Source: Aedes albopictus
Taxonomy: Eukaryota; Arthropoda; Insecta; Diptera; Culicidae
Assembly: GCF_035046485.1 (NCBI RefSeq)
Contig: NC_085138.1
Coordinates: 339,958,263 to 340,022,262 of the forward strand
Direction of reading: 5' to 3'
DNA: 64,000 nucleotides
Below are positions 53,618-64,000 of the stretch, one piece after another (the stretch's first letter is position 1; the number at the start of each line of letters is the position of its first letter). Below the pieces are notes generated by a model that did not search any database, had not been told where the DNA came from, and saw only the letters and a program-made list of their open reading frames with translations. The translations under genes and the position numbers were made by a program.

Positions 53618-53858
53618 CACAGTTAGAAAAAATCACCGACTTCGGTAATGTTTTACCGAAATCTCAACCGTTAAGTTTGTTTTACAAGAAAAAATCGGTA
53701 AAGGTAGCAACTTTTACCGAAGTTCGTTAGAGTTTGACAGATAAACGATAACATTTTACCGAAATTTGTTATTTTTTTACAGAATTTCGTTAAAAATCCA
53801 TTACCGAACGCTCAGCGGTTGAGATTTCGGTAAAAATTACCGAACGCGATTAGCTGTG
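53618..53858. mobile_element. 241-bp MITE with CACAG ends, TA flanks
   Basis: CACAGTTAGAAAAAATCACC is inverted against CGAACGCGATTAGCTGTG, flanked by TA. Inner TTTTACCGAAATCTCAACCG pairs with CGGTTGAGATTTCGGTAAAA. Confidence 0.85.
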
Positions 53859-53859
53859 T

Positions 53860-54500
53860 AAGCAACAAACATATAATTAAAAAAAAGATTGCTTGAATTC
53901 CGGGATTAAATACAATCATAAATTATTGAGAAAATGATATCTTTAAACGCACCATAACTGGTACAAATCTCCAAGGGAATTATTTATTTGAATTCAATTT
54001 TTACTAACAGTTTTCAGTCTGGTCTAGTCTAGTCTAGTCTACACATACACAGCCATTCATTGAAAGAATCCTGGAAAATGATAGAATCGACTACTTCTAT
54101 CATTTTTCTTGTCATTATCAATACTTGCAAGGCACCGAAGATGTATTACAAGTATTGAAGCGGCCAGGCCTACTGTGCAGCGTTATTGAATACAATTGAA
54201 CAGAACTATGGAACGGCGACATCTCGTCAGCCGCTCCGTATCGTATGTGTAATAAATGTGAAGCAAAAACGTTGGGAGTGACGTTGCTAAGAAAGTTAAT
54301 GTCACTCCGTTGGGGCTCCTCTTCTTCCTGGGATGGGACAAAGGTATTTGTGGTATTAACCAGGCTTCAAGTGCATGAGCTGCTCATTGTGAGACACATA
54401 GAAAATCATCTCTCGCACACCGTTGCGGAAAGTACGTGCGATGCACGCAAAAACGGCTACGCTCAAAAATGTGTTTGACCTGCACATTTTTAGTAAACAT
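53860..54500. other. Intergenic
   Basis: A short (TAGTC)n run lies at 54015-54034. TATTAACCAGGCTTCAAG at 54355-54372 recurs inverted at 60375-60392, so both are probably ends of one dispersed repeat family. Confidence 0.45.
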
Positions 54501-54715
54501 CCATGCCGCACATGACTGTGTTGGAAACACACATTTTTTTTAAAATTGCTCGTACGCTCACATGAGCATGTATTTTGCAATAATTTCGACATGGCAGCTC
54601 ACTGGGTTTATAAACCACCTTCAAATACCGAAAAATATTGATATTTTGCAAAAATGTGAGCGTACGAGCAATTTTAAAAAATGTGTGTTTCCAACACAGT
54701 CCCTGTGCGGCATGG
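54501..54715. repeat. Inverted repeat, 62-bp arms
   Basis: 54501-54563 (CCATGCCGCACATGACTGTG ... GCTCGTACGCTCACAT) pairs with 54654-54715 at high identity. The spacer is 90 bp. Probably the core of a TIR element whose outer ends are near 54355. Confidence 0.88.
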
Positions 54716-55080
54716 GCGCTACTCAAAAATGAGCGTTTTTATTTTAGAGAGTGAAACTGTCTGCTGCTCACGTTTTGTTTGTTTGTCGCATCGCACATAT
54801 TCTTGATTATGATGTGCCGTGCGACATCACCTCGCAACGCATTTCCCAACGCATGCGTTTCATGTGTATTAGTGGATATGCTACACTGAGCCAACTCCCC
54901 CGGTCTTAATTATATGTCAGTCCTATATTACTGCACTATTGGAATAACATATGAATCTAATCGTAGGTTGAAAATGGGAAGTGAGAGTTATATGCGACGC
55001 ATGTGGTATGACTCTCAGATCGCCATTATACTGTTATGTGTCTTGCATTTTGCTTCTATCATGTGGGCTGGGTGCGCCAA
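54716..55080. other. Intergenic
   Basis: No gene or clear repeat. Confidence 0.4.
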
Positions 55081-55202
55081 TGTATATGCATCTCTAATAA
55101 TATCCTTCACATTTTGAAAAAAAGTTTCCTTGGGCTGGAGCGGGAATCGAACTCACAACGCCTAAATGACCGACGCCGCTAGGCGCACGACCACGAAGCT
55201 CA
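54950..55202 (-). mobile_element. tRNA-headed SINE (minus strand)
   Basis: Minus strand from 55202: GTGAGCTTCGTGGTCGTGCG (A-box-like), GTGAGTTCGATTCCCGCTCC (B box) near 55158-55139. The body runs left to an uncertain end. Different head from the other SINEs here. Confidence 0.6.
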
Positions 55203-55204
55203 CT

Positions 55205-55728
55205 TATTGGAATTGCGAAATTCTGCAAAACGTATTCCACTTTAGCTGCCAATGTTGCATTTCCACCCGGCCAAAGCTATATGCAAAGCTAATGTGTCGA
55301 TCGTGTTATGTGCATATAACTCCGATATGCGCAAGTGTCATTGAGTTTTATTAGAAGGCTTTTCAATCTGAACTGTTAATGTTGTGATACGTATAACGAT
55401 TCATTTAACTTGAACGTGTCAGGCTACGGGTACAATGTACGTGTAGTGTCTGATAAAATAGGCTCTTGGAATTATTTCAGTGTAGGCTTTCGCCTGTTTG
55501 ATCCTTAAACTCGATTTCGATCGCGCTGTAGTACGACAGGTTTCTGGTAGTGTTGTACATTTTACAACGGCGCGCGTCCTGAAGGGTCAATAATATTGGC
55601 AGCTACATAGATTGGCAGTAATATTGATATGCATATAATAATTCATGCGATGATGCGCATCAAGGTGTCTATGTTTTTTTATATACAAAGACATCTGACA
55701 TGACTGAGATGCGCAAATGATTCGTCGT
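55205..55728. other. Intergenic, nothing recognised
   Basis: No supported feature. Confidence 0.4.
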
Positions 55729-56080
55729 TTGGTATTGCGAATCTTTTCTGAAATCCGCATACTGGCCAACAACTTGTGCGCCGACAGCCCATGCGCCGGG
55801 TTGTGCGCCATACAAAATGTAAATAAACAAGTGTCAAAAGGGTCGCGCCAAGAGCTCTATCTATCTTAGGGTTCGGATCCATTTTTTGTCTAAAACATTG
55901 TACTTTCTTATGTCTGGAAATAATGCACAACAAAGATATTATTAACGGTAACAACGCTTTTACTTCATTAAACCACTGATTAATAGTGATTTGGCTAGTG
56001 AAAAACTTGGCGCATAGGCAATCGGCGCACAAATTGTGCGCTGGTGTGCGGATTTGAGTTAATCGTCGCAAAGTGCCCAA
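55729..56080. mobile_element. 352-bp TIR element
   Basis: TTGGTATTGCGAATCTTTTC ... AAATCCGCATAC ... TTGTGCGCCGA is inverted against TCGGCGCACAAATTGTGCGC ... GTGCGGATTT ... GTGCCCAA. The 134-codon minus frame across it is not a known protein. Confidence 0.75.
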
Positions 56081-56207
56081 CACACATTATACCCTGGCGC
56101 ACAACCTAGAGGTCGAAGACAAACTTGTCAAAATGCTTAAAATTCTCGAGAAGCTCAATACCGTTTGGAAAATTAAAACTTTCGCAGTGGAACGATGGTC
56201 TTCTACG

Positions 56208-56399
56208 CAGAGCTGCCACATTACAGGGTTGTATACGAAAAAAATTGGCACCCCTCGTTTATTTTTGAACCACAAGGTAATGAAACAAGTTTGTCAACTC
56301 AAAAAGTAGTATATATTTGAAACTATTTGAGATAAATAAAATAAACGAGGAGTTGCTAACTTTTTTCGTGTACGGAATACAGATAATGTGGCAGCTCTG
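56208..56399. mobile_element. 192-bp hAT-type MITE
   Basis: CAGAGCTGCCACATTA is inverted against ATAATGTGGCAGCTCTG. The perfect octamer CTTCTACG is at 56200-56207 and 56400-56407. Inner GGCACCCCTCGTTTATTT-type arm also pairs (AAATAAACGAGG at 56337-56349). Confidence 0.94.
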
Positions 56400-56407
56400 C
56401 TTCTACG

Positions 56408-56850
56408 CTACGCGAAATTCACACGAAATCATCAACAGACAGCGATTGTTTCGATTTCGAACGCGCTATAGAAAGGCTTGCATAGGGCCGTCTATAAACT
56501 TCGTTTACTCTAAGGAGGAGGGTGTATGGCCGCTATACATTAGGTATATACTATATTATGCAGCAGCGTCAAGTTTCATGAGTATTTCCTTTTCCCCCTC
56601 CAGTTAGAACTCAATCTAACTCCACGTCCATTCTAAGGCCTGAAGTATACAGGGTAAAATATTTGACAAGAAAACAAGATGTTTGACCATTGGTTTGTTT
56701 TGGGCAAATATTGGATCCTGTGCTCTAAGGGCTTAAGCCTCTGCAACTCAGAAATGCACTTTGACACAATGCCTTGGAATGGCCTTACAGCTTTAGGACA
56801 AAAGATTGAAGGACAGAAGGTCAAAAGAACAAAAAGTTGAAAGCACACAC
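56408..56850. other. Intergenic, nothing recognised
   Basis: No supported feature. Confidence 0.45.
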
Positions 56851-57610
56851 TTGAATGAGTTTCTGGAAGAATCGCTGGAATGTATTCAAAAAGAAATGTC
56901 TGGAGAACTTGGTCTCACAATCGACTTAAAAAGTCAAGAAATACTCTAACAAGTACTTATTAGTTTAAAGTAAGTCACAGTGACTTCTGTGTAACCAAAA
57001 CCTGCGCTGCCGTGACTCCTACATGACATGTGTGTGGCTTGAAAGAATTCCTGGAGGACGTATTGTAAAAATCCATGTATAACTCCTAAAGAAACTGCTG
57101 AAAGGATATTTGGAGGAATCCCTAAAAAAATAATGTGCAACTTCTTGGAGAAATTCCTAGAAACATTTCTGGTGAAATCTCCACACCAAACTGGTGAAAT
57201 TTCTGAAAGAATGCTTGGGTAAGTCCTAAACAATCGTTAGAGAAGAGAAGAACCCTTGAAGCATTCTCTGGGGAATTTTTGAAGGGTTTTTCCTTGACAA
57301 AATTTTGGAGGAATCTCTAAAGGACTTTATAAAAGAACACCCTTAAAACATCCCTGCAAAAACTCTTAGAGGAATGTGTGGAGGAGTTCTTGGAATAATC
57401 AATGGATAGCTTTTTGAAGGATCTCTTGGAGAAAAAAAAGCAAAAAATATATTCCTGAAAGAATCGCAGGACCAATTTCTGAAGGAATTTCTTCACAACT
57501 GCAGGGGTATTTTTGAAGAAATGGAACAAATCCGTGAATAAATTCCTTGAAGATTTCTTGGAGATACTTGTGAAAGAATTCCTGTATGACTTCTTGGAGA
57601 ATTGGGTTCT
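56850..57610 (+). repeat. Degenerate 12-bp array F
   Basis: GAATGAGTTTCTGGAAGAAT to about 56910, then GAATTCCTGGAGGACG and similar units from 57045 to 57605 in plus orientation. Confidence 0.82.
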
Positions 57611-57964
57611 TTATGGGTATCCAGATTATTCCATAATCGGAATCTCCGTCAAAAAACTAGTCGAAATCCAAAATTTCATCATTTTTAATGCCCGGGAACT
57701 ATTTTTTAAATGCATTTATAGTTCGTATGGGATTTTTTTTTGTTCGGAAAGAACAGTCATTTTATCGATTGAACTGTTATTTTATCCACAAAAATAAAAA
57801 CTGTTTTGTTTATTGACCCATCAAAACAATGTATTGGAAGGCAATAACATCACGTTAAACTCAGAAAAATGAGCTCTTTCTATTAGGGTATAGAAAATAG
57901 CAATATTTTGTTCACTAAACAACCCAATTTCCTGATTCCTGTATGGAACCCACTAAAACTATCT
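57611..57964. other. Spacer between arrays
   Basis: AT-rich, no feature. Confidence 0.4.
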
Positions 57965-59115
57965 TAAAGAATTACGAAACAAATCGCTGGTGGAATTCGT
58001 CTAAAAATCCTTGAAGTCATTAAAAAAAATCTTCAGGCAATCCTGGAGAATTTCTTAGGTGCACCTCTGGAAAAGACGATGAAAGGATTGATGAAATTTC
58101 TAAAGGAACCCCTGAATATTTTTTTTTAAGATTCCGGGAGGAATTTTTGAAAAAAATCACTAGAAGGATTCCTTTAGAAATACCATAGTAGACTATTCGC
58201 AGCAATCCCTGGAGGAGTTCATGGAAGAATATCAGTATCACCAAGGAAATTCGTGGAGAAATCCCTGCAGAAATTCCTGAAGGAATTCCTAGAGCCAACT
58301 CCTAGAGGTAGACGTGATGCAATTGATAGAGAAATATCTGGAGATATTCTTGGAGGAATGCCTGGAGGAGTTCTTGAAGAAATTCCTGGAGAATATTCTG
58401 GAGGAATTCCTGGAGAAATCTCTGGAGGAAATCCTGGAGGAATAACTGCAAGAACTTCTGAACAAATTCCTGGCGGAATCTGCAGAGGAAACCCTGGAGG
58501 AATTTCTGAAAGGATAGTTGAAACAATTCCTGTAGGAATCCCTGGATAAATTCTTGGAGGAATTCCTGGAGGAACTTGTAAAGGAATTCTAGGTGGAATC
58601 TCGGAAAAATTTCCGGAAAAAAACTCATGAAATTCCAGAAATAATTCCTATAGGAATTTCTGAAAGAGTTCCTGGATGAATGTTTGATAGAATTTCAGAA
58701 GGAGTTCCTGGAGGAACCCTTGGAGAAAATTCTGGAGGAAGCCCTGGAGAAATTGATGGAGAATTCCCTGGAAAAATTTGTGGAGGAATCTTTGGAAGAA
58801 CCCCTGTGGGAATTACTGGATAAATTCCTGCGAGAATTTCTAGGGGGATTCCTTGTACAATTCTTGGAAGAATCCCTGAAGAAATGCTTGGAGCAATTTC
58901 TGGAGGAATTCCTTAAGGATTGCCTGGAGGAATCGCTGAAAAAAAATAAAGGAATTTCTGCTGGAATTCTCAGAGAATTCCCTGGAAGAACTCCTGGAGG
59001 AATCCCTGAAGGAATTTCTGAAGGAATCCTAGGAAAAATTCCAGAAAGTGCTTAAGGAATCGCAGAAAAAAGTCATAGAGATTTCTGAAGCAATCCTGTG
59101 AAGAGGTCGTGGAGG
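57965..59115 (+). repeat. Degenerate 12-bp array G, best preserved
   Basis: Units GGAATTCCTGGA/GAAATTCCTGGA run for over 1.1 kb, least diverged at 58240-59050. Frame effects: plus reads EEFL/ESLE-type amphipathic repeats (58684-59055) or GGIP/GEIS repeats (58253-58549), minus reads FLQE (58302-58628). All have a 4-residue period, confirming the 12-bp unit. Confidence 0.93.
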
Positions 59116-59650
59116 AATTGAAAATGGTTGCGTCTACGCGATTCAATCATTGATCTGGAATTGCTCTGTGTGAACCTTCGATAAATTTACTCAATGGTCC
59201 ACATACAGCTGTTTTTAATCATTTTAGTGCATCGTTGCATTCACTTGGTGCTTATGTAAAATAAAATATATAGTATCCCGGATAGAGGAAATAAAGCTCG
59301 ATAATAGCATATTTTGATATGGACATCAAGAAAAGTACTTGATTGTTAACTGAGAGTTTACATACAAATTATTATTTTGCATTCGCATATCATTTGAAAG
59401 GTACGATAAAACTCTATAGAGCATATATGCTGAAGAAAGCAAACAATAATTCGATTACGAAAACATCTTGGATTCACCCAGAATCTGACTCGTAACGCTC
59501 GACCAAACGTTCAGCATTGTATTTCTGAATATTCAGGAATCACCTATTTTTTTGAAGCCAAATTGAGTGCATCGAATTGTGGGTTTTCTCAAACAAAATG
59601 TGTGAGTTGTTTTCACTTTCTACCCTATCGATGCTGTCAAAAAAAAACAA
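59116..59650. other. Intergenic, nothing recognised
   Basis: AT-rich, no feature. Confidence 0.45.
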
Positions 59651-59659
59651 ACAAAAATA

Positions 59660-60010
59660 CGCCGACCCAACGGGTGCCCCTGCCTATGAGCAAGTAAACT
59701 AGTTACCCAAAATTAGGTTGTTTTCCCTCTTTCCCCCACCGATGTTGTCAAAAACAAACAGAGATGCGTCTACCCAATGGGGGTCCTTGAGCCCAATAAG
59801 CCAATTTTGAGTAAATGTAGGTATACTCAATTTTGGGTTGAATGAAGGGGGGTCTTGGGTTGAATTTACCTACTCTTAAGTATTTTTTTTTGCTGGAAGT
59901 AAAGGCAATTTACCTAGAGTGAGTTTAATCGATTTACTCAAATTTGGCTTATTGGGCGGAACTATGGGGTTGCGTCAAAAGAACTCAATTTTGGGTAGTT
60001 TGGTGGTTCC
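59660..60010. repeat. ACTCAATTTTGGGT-rich repeat, relative of the CACGGAGA MITE
   Basis: Motifs ACTCAATTTTGGGT, TACCCAAAATTAGG and GTAAATT recur (59700-59990), and the right edge TTTTGGGTAGTTTGGTGGTT plus CCGTG resembles the right end of 36434-36801. The left end is not clear. Confidence 0.5.
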
Positions 60011-61616
60011 GTGTAATATTATTCGTTCAAATACCGTGCAGAAATTTAATTTCATAATTACCTACTCCGTTGCAAAATCGGCACTCGATGTTAGAGCGCA
60101 TGAGGCGTTTCATTGCGCAGTCTCATGCGCCGTTCTCATGTGCAGTGTCACACAGTCATGTATCATTATATCAAATCGCATGTGTACATTGAGACAGTTT
60201 TGCGATGTGCTCCAAAATAGTGAGACGCACTGGAAATGTATGTGAATGTATCATGTCGCACGCATAAGAGTGGTGTCGTGTGTACTTCTAGCGTGTGACA
60301 TCCGAAAAAGAGAGAGAAATGTGACGGGTTGTCTCACAGTGCGTCGTCTCATTGATGTGCGCGTGAGATTTCTTGAAGCCTGGTATTAACCCCTTATGTC
60401 CTGGCTCGAAAGCCTAGGTTTAAGCGCCATTGCTCGCTCTCTGAAACGAGAAGAAAATATAACGATCCCTTCCCCGACTGGATTAAATACCCTGTATTAT
60501 TACCCGACAAACTACTTAGAATTATTTTGTTATAAATATTTGGTAGGAATTCTCATATAGAGACAGCTACACCTAAATGGTATGAGGGTTTGGATGGGTG
60601 ACATAAGAGAAAAACGAAATTTGTGTCAGCCTTAGTAATAAAGTTTAAAAATCAAATCAATTATTCACCATTTCAGTTTGTAGTTATCGATTTTCATCGA
60701 ACTCGAGACGAATAATTAGATGAACAGTTTTCAGTCTTAGCCAAAACCCCATCTTTCATAATATGAGCACAAATTATTATACTGAATAAGATTTGCGAGA
60801 TTGCATGCAATAACCCCATAGAAATACACAAAATATTGCGATGATTTACAGAAGTGCAAAAAACCGATGGTACGGAGAGAATAGAGACCACCGGTGCGCA
60901 AAGGCGACCGATCATTATTTTACTCACATGGAAACAAACGCACCGGTCGAAAATGGGTTGATAACAAAATTAAAAATCGTTAACGACGTGCTGTTGCGTG
61001 TGTAGTATTAAGCCCACGGGTGGGCTTGGTCTTAGCGATGTTGAGATAATCCCATATTCTGAATCTGCATGCCAAACTGAGCCGAAATCCAAATTTTCAT
61101 GAGTTTTGGTGCGCGGGAACCTATTTAAACGTTAATTTGAAGTTTGTATGGGAGCGATTCGACGAATCATCCATCGTCGCATTTTGTACTGAGCGGAGCT
61201 GTCAAGCAGTTGAACAGCTGTCAAAAGGTGATTTCAAAAAATATCTTTGAAATTGATTTTAGGTACTAAGATAAAATTCTAAAAATCTGAAAAAATCATA
61301 GTGCCTCAGAAAAAGGTGCTCTTTCGTATAAAACATAAAATCGATACATTTATCAAAATTTAAAAACCCAATTCATAGTTCTGTGAGGATACTTATGAAA
61401 TTTCGTAAGTACTTATGATAATTGCAGAGACAGTTTCTTGTAAAATTTCATCAACTTTGAAGAAAGAATTGGTTTTAAAGTTGCAGGTGTTGACAGGGGT
61501 GAGTGTTAGTGAAAATGTTTCGTGTTTTTCAAGTGCGATCTATGCCTATTCAGAACTTTCGAATGTCTCTGCCAATTCTCATGAATCTTTCACAGAAGGC
61601 AGATTATTATGTGTAT
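60011..61616. other. Intergenic, decayed repeats
   Basis: 60080-60392 is GC-moderate with CATGCG/CGCATG and GTGAGAC motifs, ending in CTTGAAGCCTGGTATTAAC (inverse of 54355-54372). AAGCCCACGGGTGGGCTT at 61011-61028 is a perfect short palindrome. No gene. Confidence 0.4.
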
Positions 61617-61799
61617 TTTTTTTATCTGTATTAACGAGATTTTTAGCCCCAGGCTAGTTCATCTCGGGACCCACGCTTTACTTCCCTTCCGAAGGAAGAA
61701 CTCACATTTTTGCGAGTTTGTCGGGAGTGGGATTCGATCCCAGGTCCTCAGCGTGATAGTCAAGTGTTCTAACCATCACACCAGGTCTGCTCCACAGAT
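61617..61799 (-). mobile_element. 183-bp SINE, twin A
   Basis: ATTATGTGTAT is duplicated at 61606-61616 and 61800-61810. Minus strand: head GACCTGGTGTGATGGTTAGA (A-box-like), GGACCTGGGATCGAATCCCA (B box), a body with TTCCTTCGGAAGGGAAGTAA, and a tail AAAAATCTCGTTAATACAGA then A-rich. About 90% similar to twin B. Confidence 0.92.
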
Positions 61800-61810
61800 A
61801 TTATGTGTAT

Positions 61811-62500
61811 ATTGTGCCTGCAAAATGAGATGCTTACTTTCAACACTACAATCGAAACAATAAGGAGCGCTGAGTAATGTATGTCTGAGGGGCTAAAATC
61901 TCGGTCAGTCCAATACATGTTTTGACTATAACATAGTTTATAGTGCATCGATTTTTTTTTTGAAATTTTGCCTAGGCAAAACATGTATTATGAGAGGTTT
62001 GTGTGCAAAATATCAGCCATTTCCTTTGCAAAATTCAAAAACTACAGCGCTGAGAAACTAAACTAGGAGCTGCACAAAATTCAATTGCACGCGTTCTACT
62101 GTTTCATTGCTACAACAAAAAGTACTGCACCGATTCACATGAAATTTTGCAGGTGAAAAAATAAACATCTTAAGATATTATCAGGCCAAATTTGAGCAAT
62201 TTTAATGTATATATTGCAGAGTTACAGCCGTATTTCTGTGTCCCGATTATTGCGAATACAGGCTTTAATTCAATTTATTTGGCTTAAATGTATTTACAAA
62301 TAATAAGAAAAATATTTACAGTTTGGCATCCATTTCGCGCTTCTTAAAGGAAACTTCCTTTCGAAGTCAAAATATCTTATTTCTTATACCGATCAGCGTT
62401 GCCAGTTAAACAAAAAAAAAACCTTTTAACGTCTATTCAGTTAGAATCATTAGCATTTGGCCGATATCATAACTAAATATTCATTCTAATATTTTTCTGC
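61811..62500. other. Intergenic with right end of the AAGCCTGTAT family
   Basis: Contains the terminus at 62233-62265. No coding frame supported. Confidence 0.4.
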
Positions 62501-63240
62501 AAGTTTAAGATGAATGACCCTATATCTAACAACACTGCCTTAAGGTTTAATATGATTTCAAATTAAAATATTGACAATTTTAAATAAAGTGTTCATACAC
62601 ATTTAAAAAAAAATGGCTGAACTAAGTCTCATGTTTTAAGTTTACTTATTATAGTTTGAATGAGGCCTGGACATTGGCCGAATATTGGTAGAGATATGGA
62701 CTTGAAAAAAAAAATCGGTTTAGAAACACAATATGAACGTACAAAAGTCGAAATGACAAAAGGTCGAATATTTTTTGCCCAATTCTGAAGCGACCTTATG
62801 TGATAGACACCGGTGTAAAGGGTTCGATTCCTGGTTATTCCAGGAACATTTCGTAAAGTAAATTTTCTTGATACTTTTTGGCAAAGAGTATCTTCGTGTG
62901 TGCGATATACACATTAGCAGACAGAAAAAGACATTTCACTACTGTACACTTTTTGAGTTCCATTTTGACCCCATATGAACTGTGCGGAGAAACTTTAATT
63001 TAGCGCCAGCCGTTTTAAGTTTTCATACGATTTACTATGGGTAAAATCATTCTGTCAAAAACAAAAAATCGCCCCAAGTTGCCCCTTAGCTTCTAGAAAT
63101 AAATCGATGAATGATTTCTGTTGGAAATTTTAAGAGGATTCAACCCTCCGAAGACCACAAAGCGACCCAAAGCATGTAGGAAAAGTTATTGACTGAAAAT
63201 CGAATTGGACACGAATGCCAACTTATTTGGTAAAGTGTCT
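62501..63240. other. Intergenic with a B-box-like motif
   Basis: AAAGGGTTCGATTCCTGGTT at 62817-62836 resembles a SINE B box, and GTGATAGACACCGGTGTAA lies upstream, but no clear SINE body or duplication is seen. Confidence 0.4.
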
Positions 63241-63249
63241 TTAATAAAA

Positions 63250-63273
63250 TATAATAATAATAATAATAATAAT
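63250..63273. repeat. AAT microsatellite
   Basis: (AAT)n run of about eight units. Confidence 0.9.
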
Positions 63274-63293
63274 GAAAACCGAATAGCATGGTA

Positions 63294-63471
63294 TTTTATT
63301 GTCTGTATAAATGAGATTTTTACCCCTAGGCTAGTTCATCTCAGGACCCACGCTTTACTTCCCTTCCGAAGGAAGAACTCACATTTTGTAAGTATGTCGG
63401 GAATGGGATTCGATCCCAGGTCCTCGGCGTGATAGTCTTGTGTTCTAATCAACACACAAAATCCGCTCCTC
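63294..63471 (-). mobile_element. 178-bp SINE, twin B
   Basis: ATAGCATGGTA is duplicated at 63283-63293 and 63472-63482. Collinear with twin A, including the B box GGACCTGGGATCGAATCCCA and TTCCTTCGGAAGGGAAGTAA. Confidence 0.92.
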
Positions 63472-63482
63472 ATAGCATGGTA

Positions 63483-63940
63483 ATGCTGTTTAACATCTAA
63501 GGTAAGGAATAACAATAAATAAAATCTCGTTATTTTATCGATCGGGTACAGCTTAATAACTTTTTTCACAATCGTCGCATCGCTTTACAGTCTTCGGAGG
63601 TCTGATTCCTCGAGAAGTTTTCTACAGAAATCATTCATCGACTTATTTTTAGGGATCTAGTGGTGCTCCCAAGCGATTTTTCTTTGAAGAAGCAAATTTT
63701 CCCCATAGTTAATCGTATGAAATACTAAGAATGGCGTGCACTAAAATATAGTTTTTCCGATCGATTTGATATTTTGGACAGTTGATATGGGACCAGAATG
63801 GAACTCAAAAACGAAAAACAGAGTAAGAATTTTTCCATTTTTTATGTTTTCCCAAATAAACCGTGTCCCAGGCTAATACATATTAAAATGGTCATTGACA
63901 GATGAGGCTCTAAGTTAATAAATGCGAAAGTGCTCACACT
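63483..63940. other. Intergenic, nothing recognised
   Basis: No supported feature. Confidence 0.4.
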
Positions 63941-64000
63941 TGGGCTGAAAAACAGGATTTGTCTCACTTGGGACGTAACGCCAAGAAGAAGAAAAAAATA
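63850..64000 (+). mobile_element. Retroposon 3' end running to window edge
   Basis: GGGACGTAACGCCAAGAAGA then AGAAAAAAATA at the edge, preceded by TAATAAATGCGAAAGTGCTC. The tail matches the inverted fragment at 32240-32310. Plus orientation; 5' end uncertain. Confidence 0.6.

Larger units (their letters stand above)
51124..62265. mobile_element. Candidate 11.1-kb TIR pair (AAGCCTGTAT...)
   Basis: AAGCCTGTATCCGCAATAAT at 51124 and its near-inverse ATTATTGCGAATACAGGCTT ending 62265 are each flanked outside by TA. Similarity continues inward (GGGACACAGAA, CTGTA(A/C)CTCTG(T/C)AAT). Either they bound one element swollen by later insertions, or they are ends of two separate copies. Medium-low confidence that they form one element. 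Confidence 0.4.

Noticed and set aside
55679..56083. 134-codon minus frame
   Set aside because: Spans a TIR element from end to end, with no domain.
58253..59055. Collagen-like (GGIP) and helix-like (ESLE, FLQE) proteins
   Set aside because: They appear in several frames of both strands and are produced by the 12-bp repeat period.

Overview
The window reads as a gene-poor, transposon-saturated stretch of an insect nuclear genome, most probably a culicine (Aedes-like) mosquito. This is inferred from the mix of families: BEL/Pao LTR elements, several tRNA-headed SINEs, dozens of long palindromic MITEs, a short Helitron, and AT-rich DNA around one GC-rich coding exon with a normal 3' UTR. No database was searched, so species and family names are inference unless a structural signature (target-site duplication, terminal repeats, catalytic motif) is cited.

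Layout. 1-5.9 kb: the 5' part of a BEL/Pao retrotransposon on the minus strand with one open reading frame of at least 1,540 codons (gag, zinc knuckles, protease, RT, RNase H, integrase) running off the left edge. 6-9.2 kb: palindromic elements, including a 735-bp element with a perfect 8-bp target duplication, and a SINE-like fragment. 9.26-12.45 kb: a complete non-autonomous LTR element (235-bp near-identical LTRs, TACAT duplication, primer site, polypurine tract, internal minisatellite, no gag-pol). 13-17.75 kb: a hAT-type MITE, a three-level nest of TIR elements, a palindrome split by a SINE, and a 257-bp Helitron. 17.80-18.83 kb: the terminal coding exon and 3' UTR of an unidentified host gene on the plus strand.

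18.9-29 kb is dominated by degenerate 12-bp-period arrays (core GAATTCCTGGAG), plus orientation at 19-23 kb and mainly reversed at 25-28 kb, interrupted by MITEs, SINEs and a TTAA-flanked piggyBac-type MITE. 29-31 kb is low-repeat, UTR-like sequence. 31.0-34.9 kb is a nested composite holding a frameshifted transposase pseudogene of a family I cannot name. 35-40 kb has SINEs, MITEs and a possible 5' non-coding exon with a consensus splice donor. 40.6-46.7 kb holds two hAT-type elements of almost equal length on either side of a patch of coding-like but broken sequence.

46.7-64 kb continues with MITEs, a 692-bp tRNA-headed retroposon with a 25-bp duplication, a second piggyBac-type MITE copy, two striking hairpins (a 72-bp perfect palindrome and a 101-bp-armed near-perfect hairpin), further 12-bp arrays, and twin SINEs with clean duplications. 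The only intact long coding region is the BEL polyprotein. The only likely host coding sequence is the 47-codon exon at 17.8 kb.
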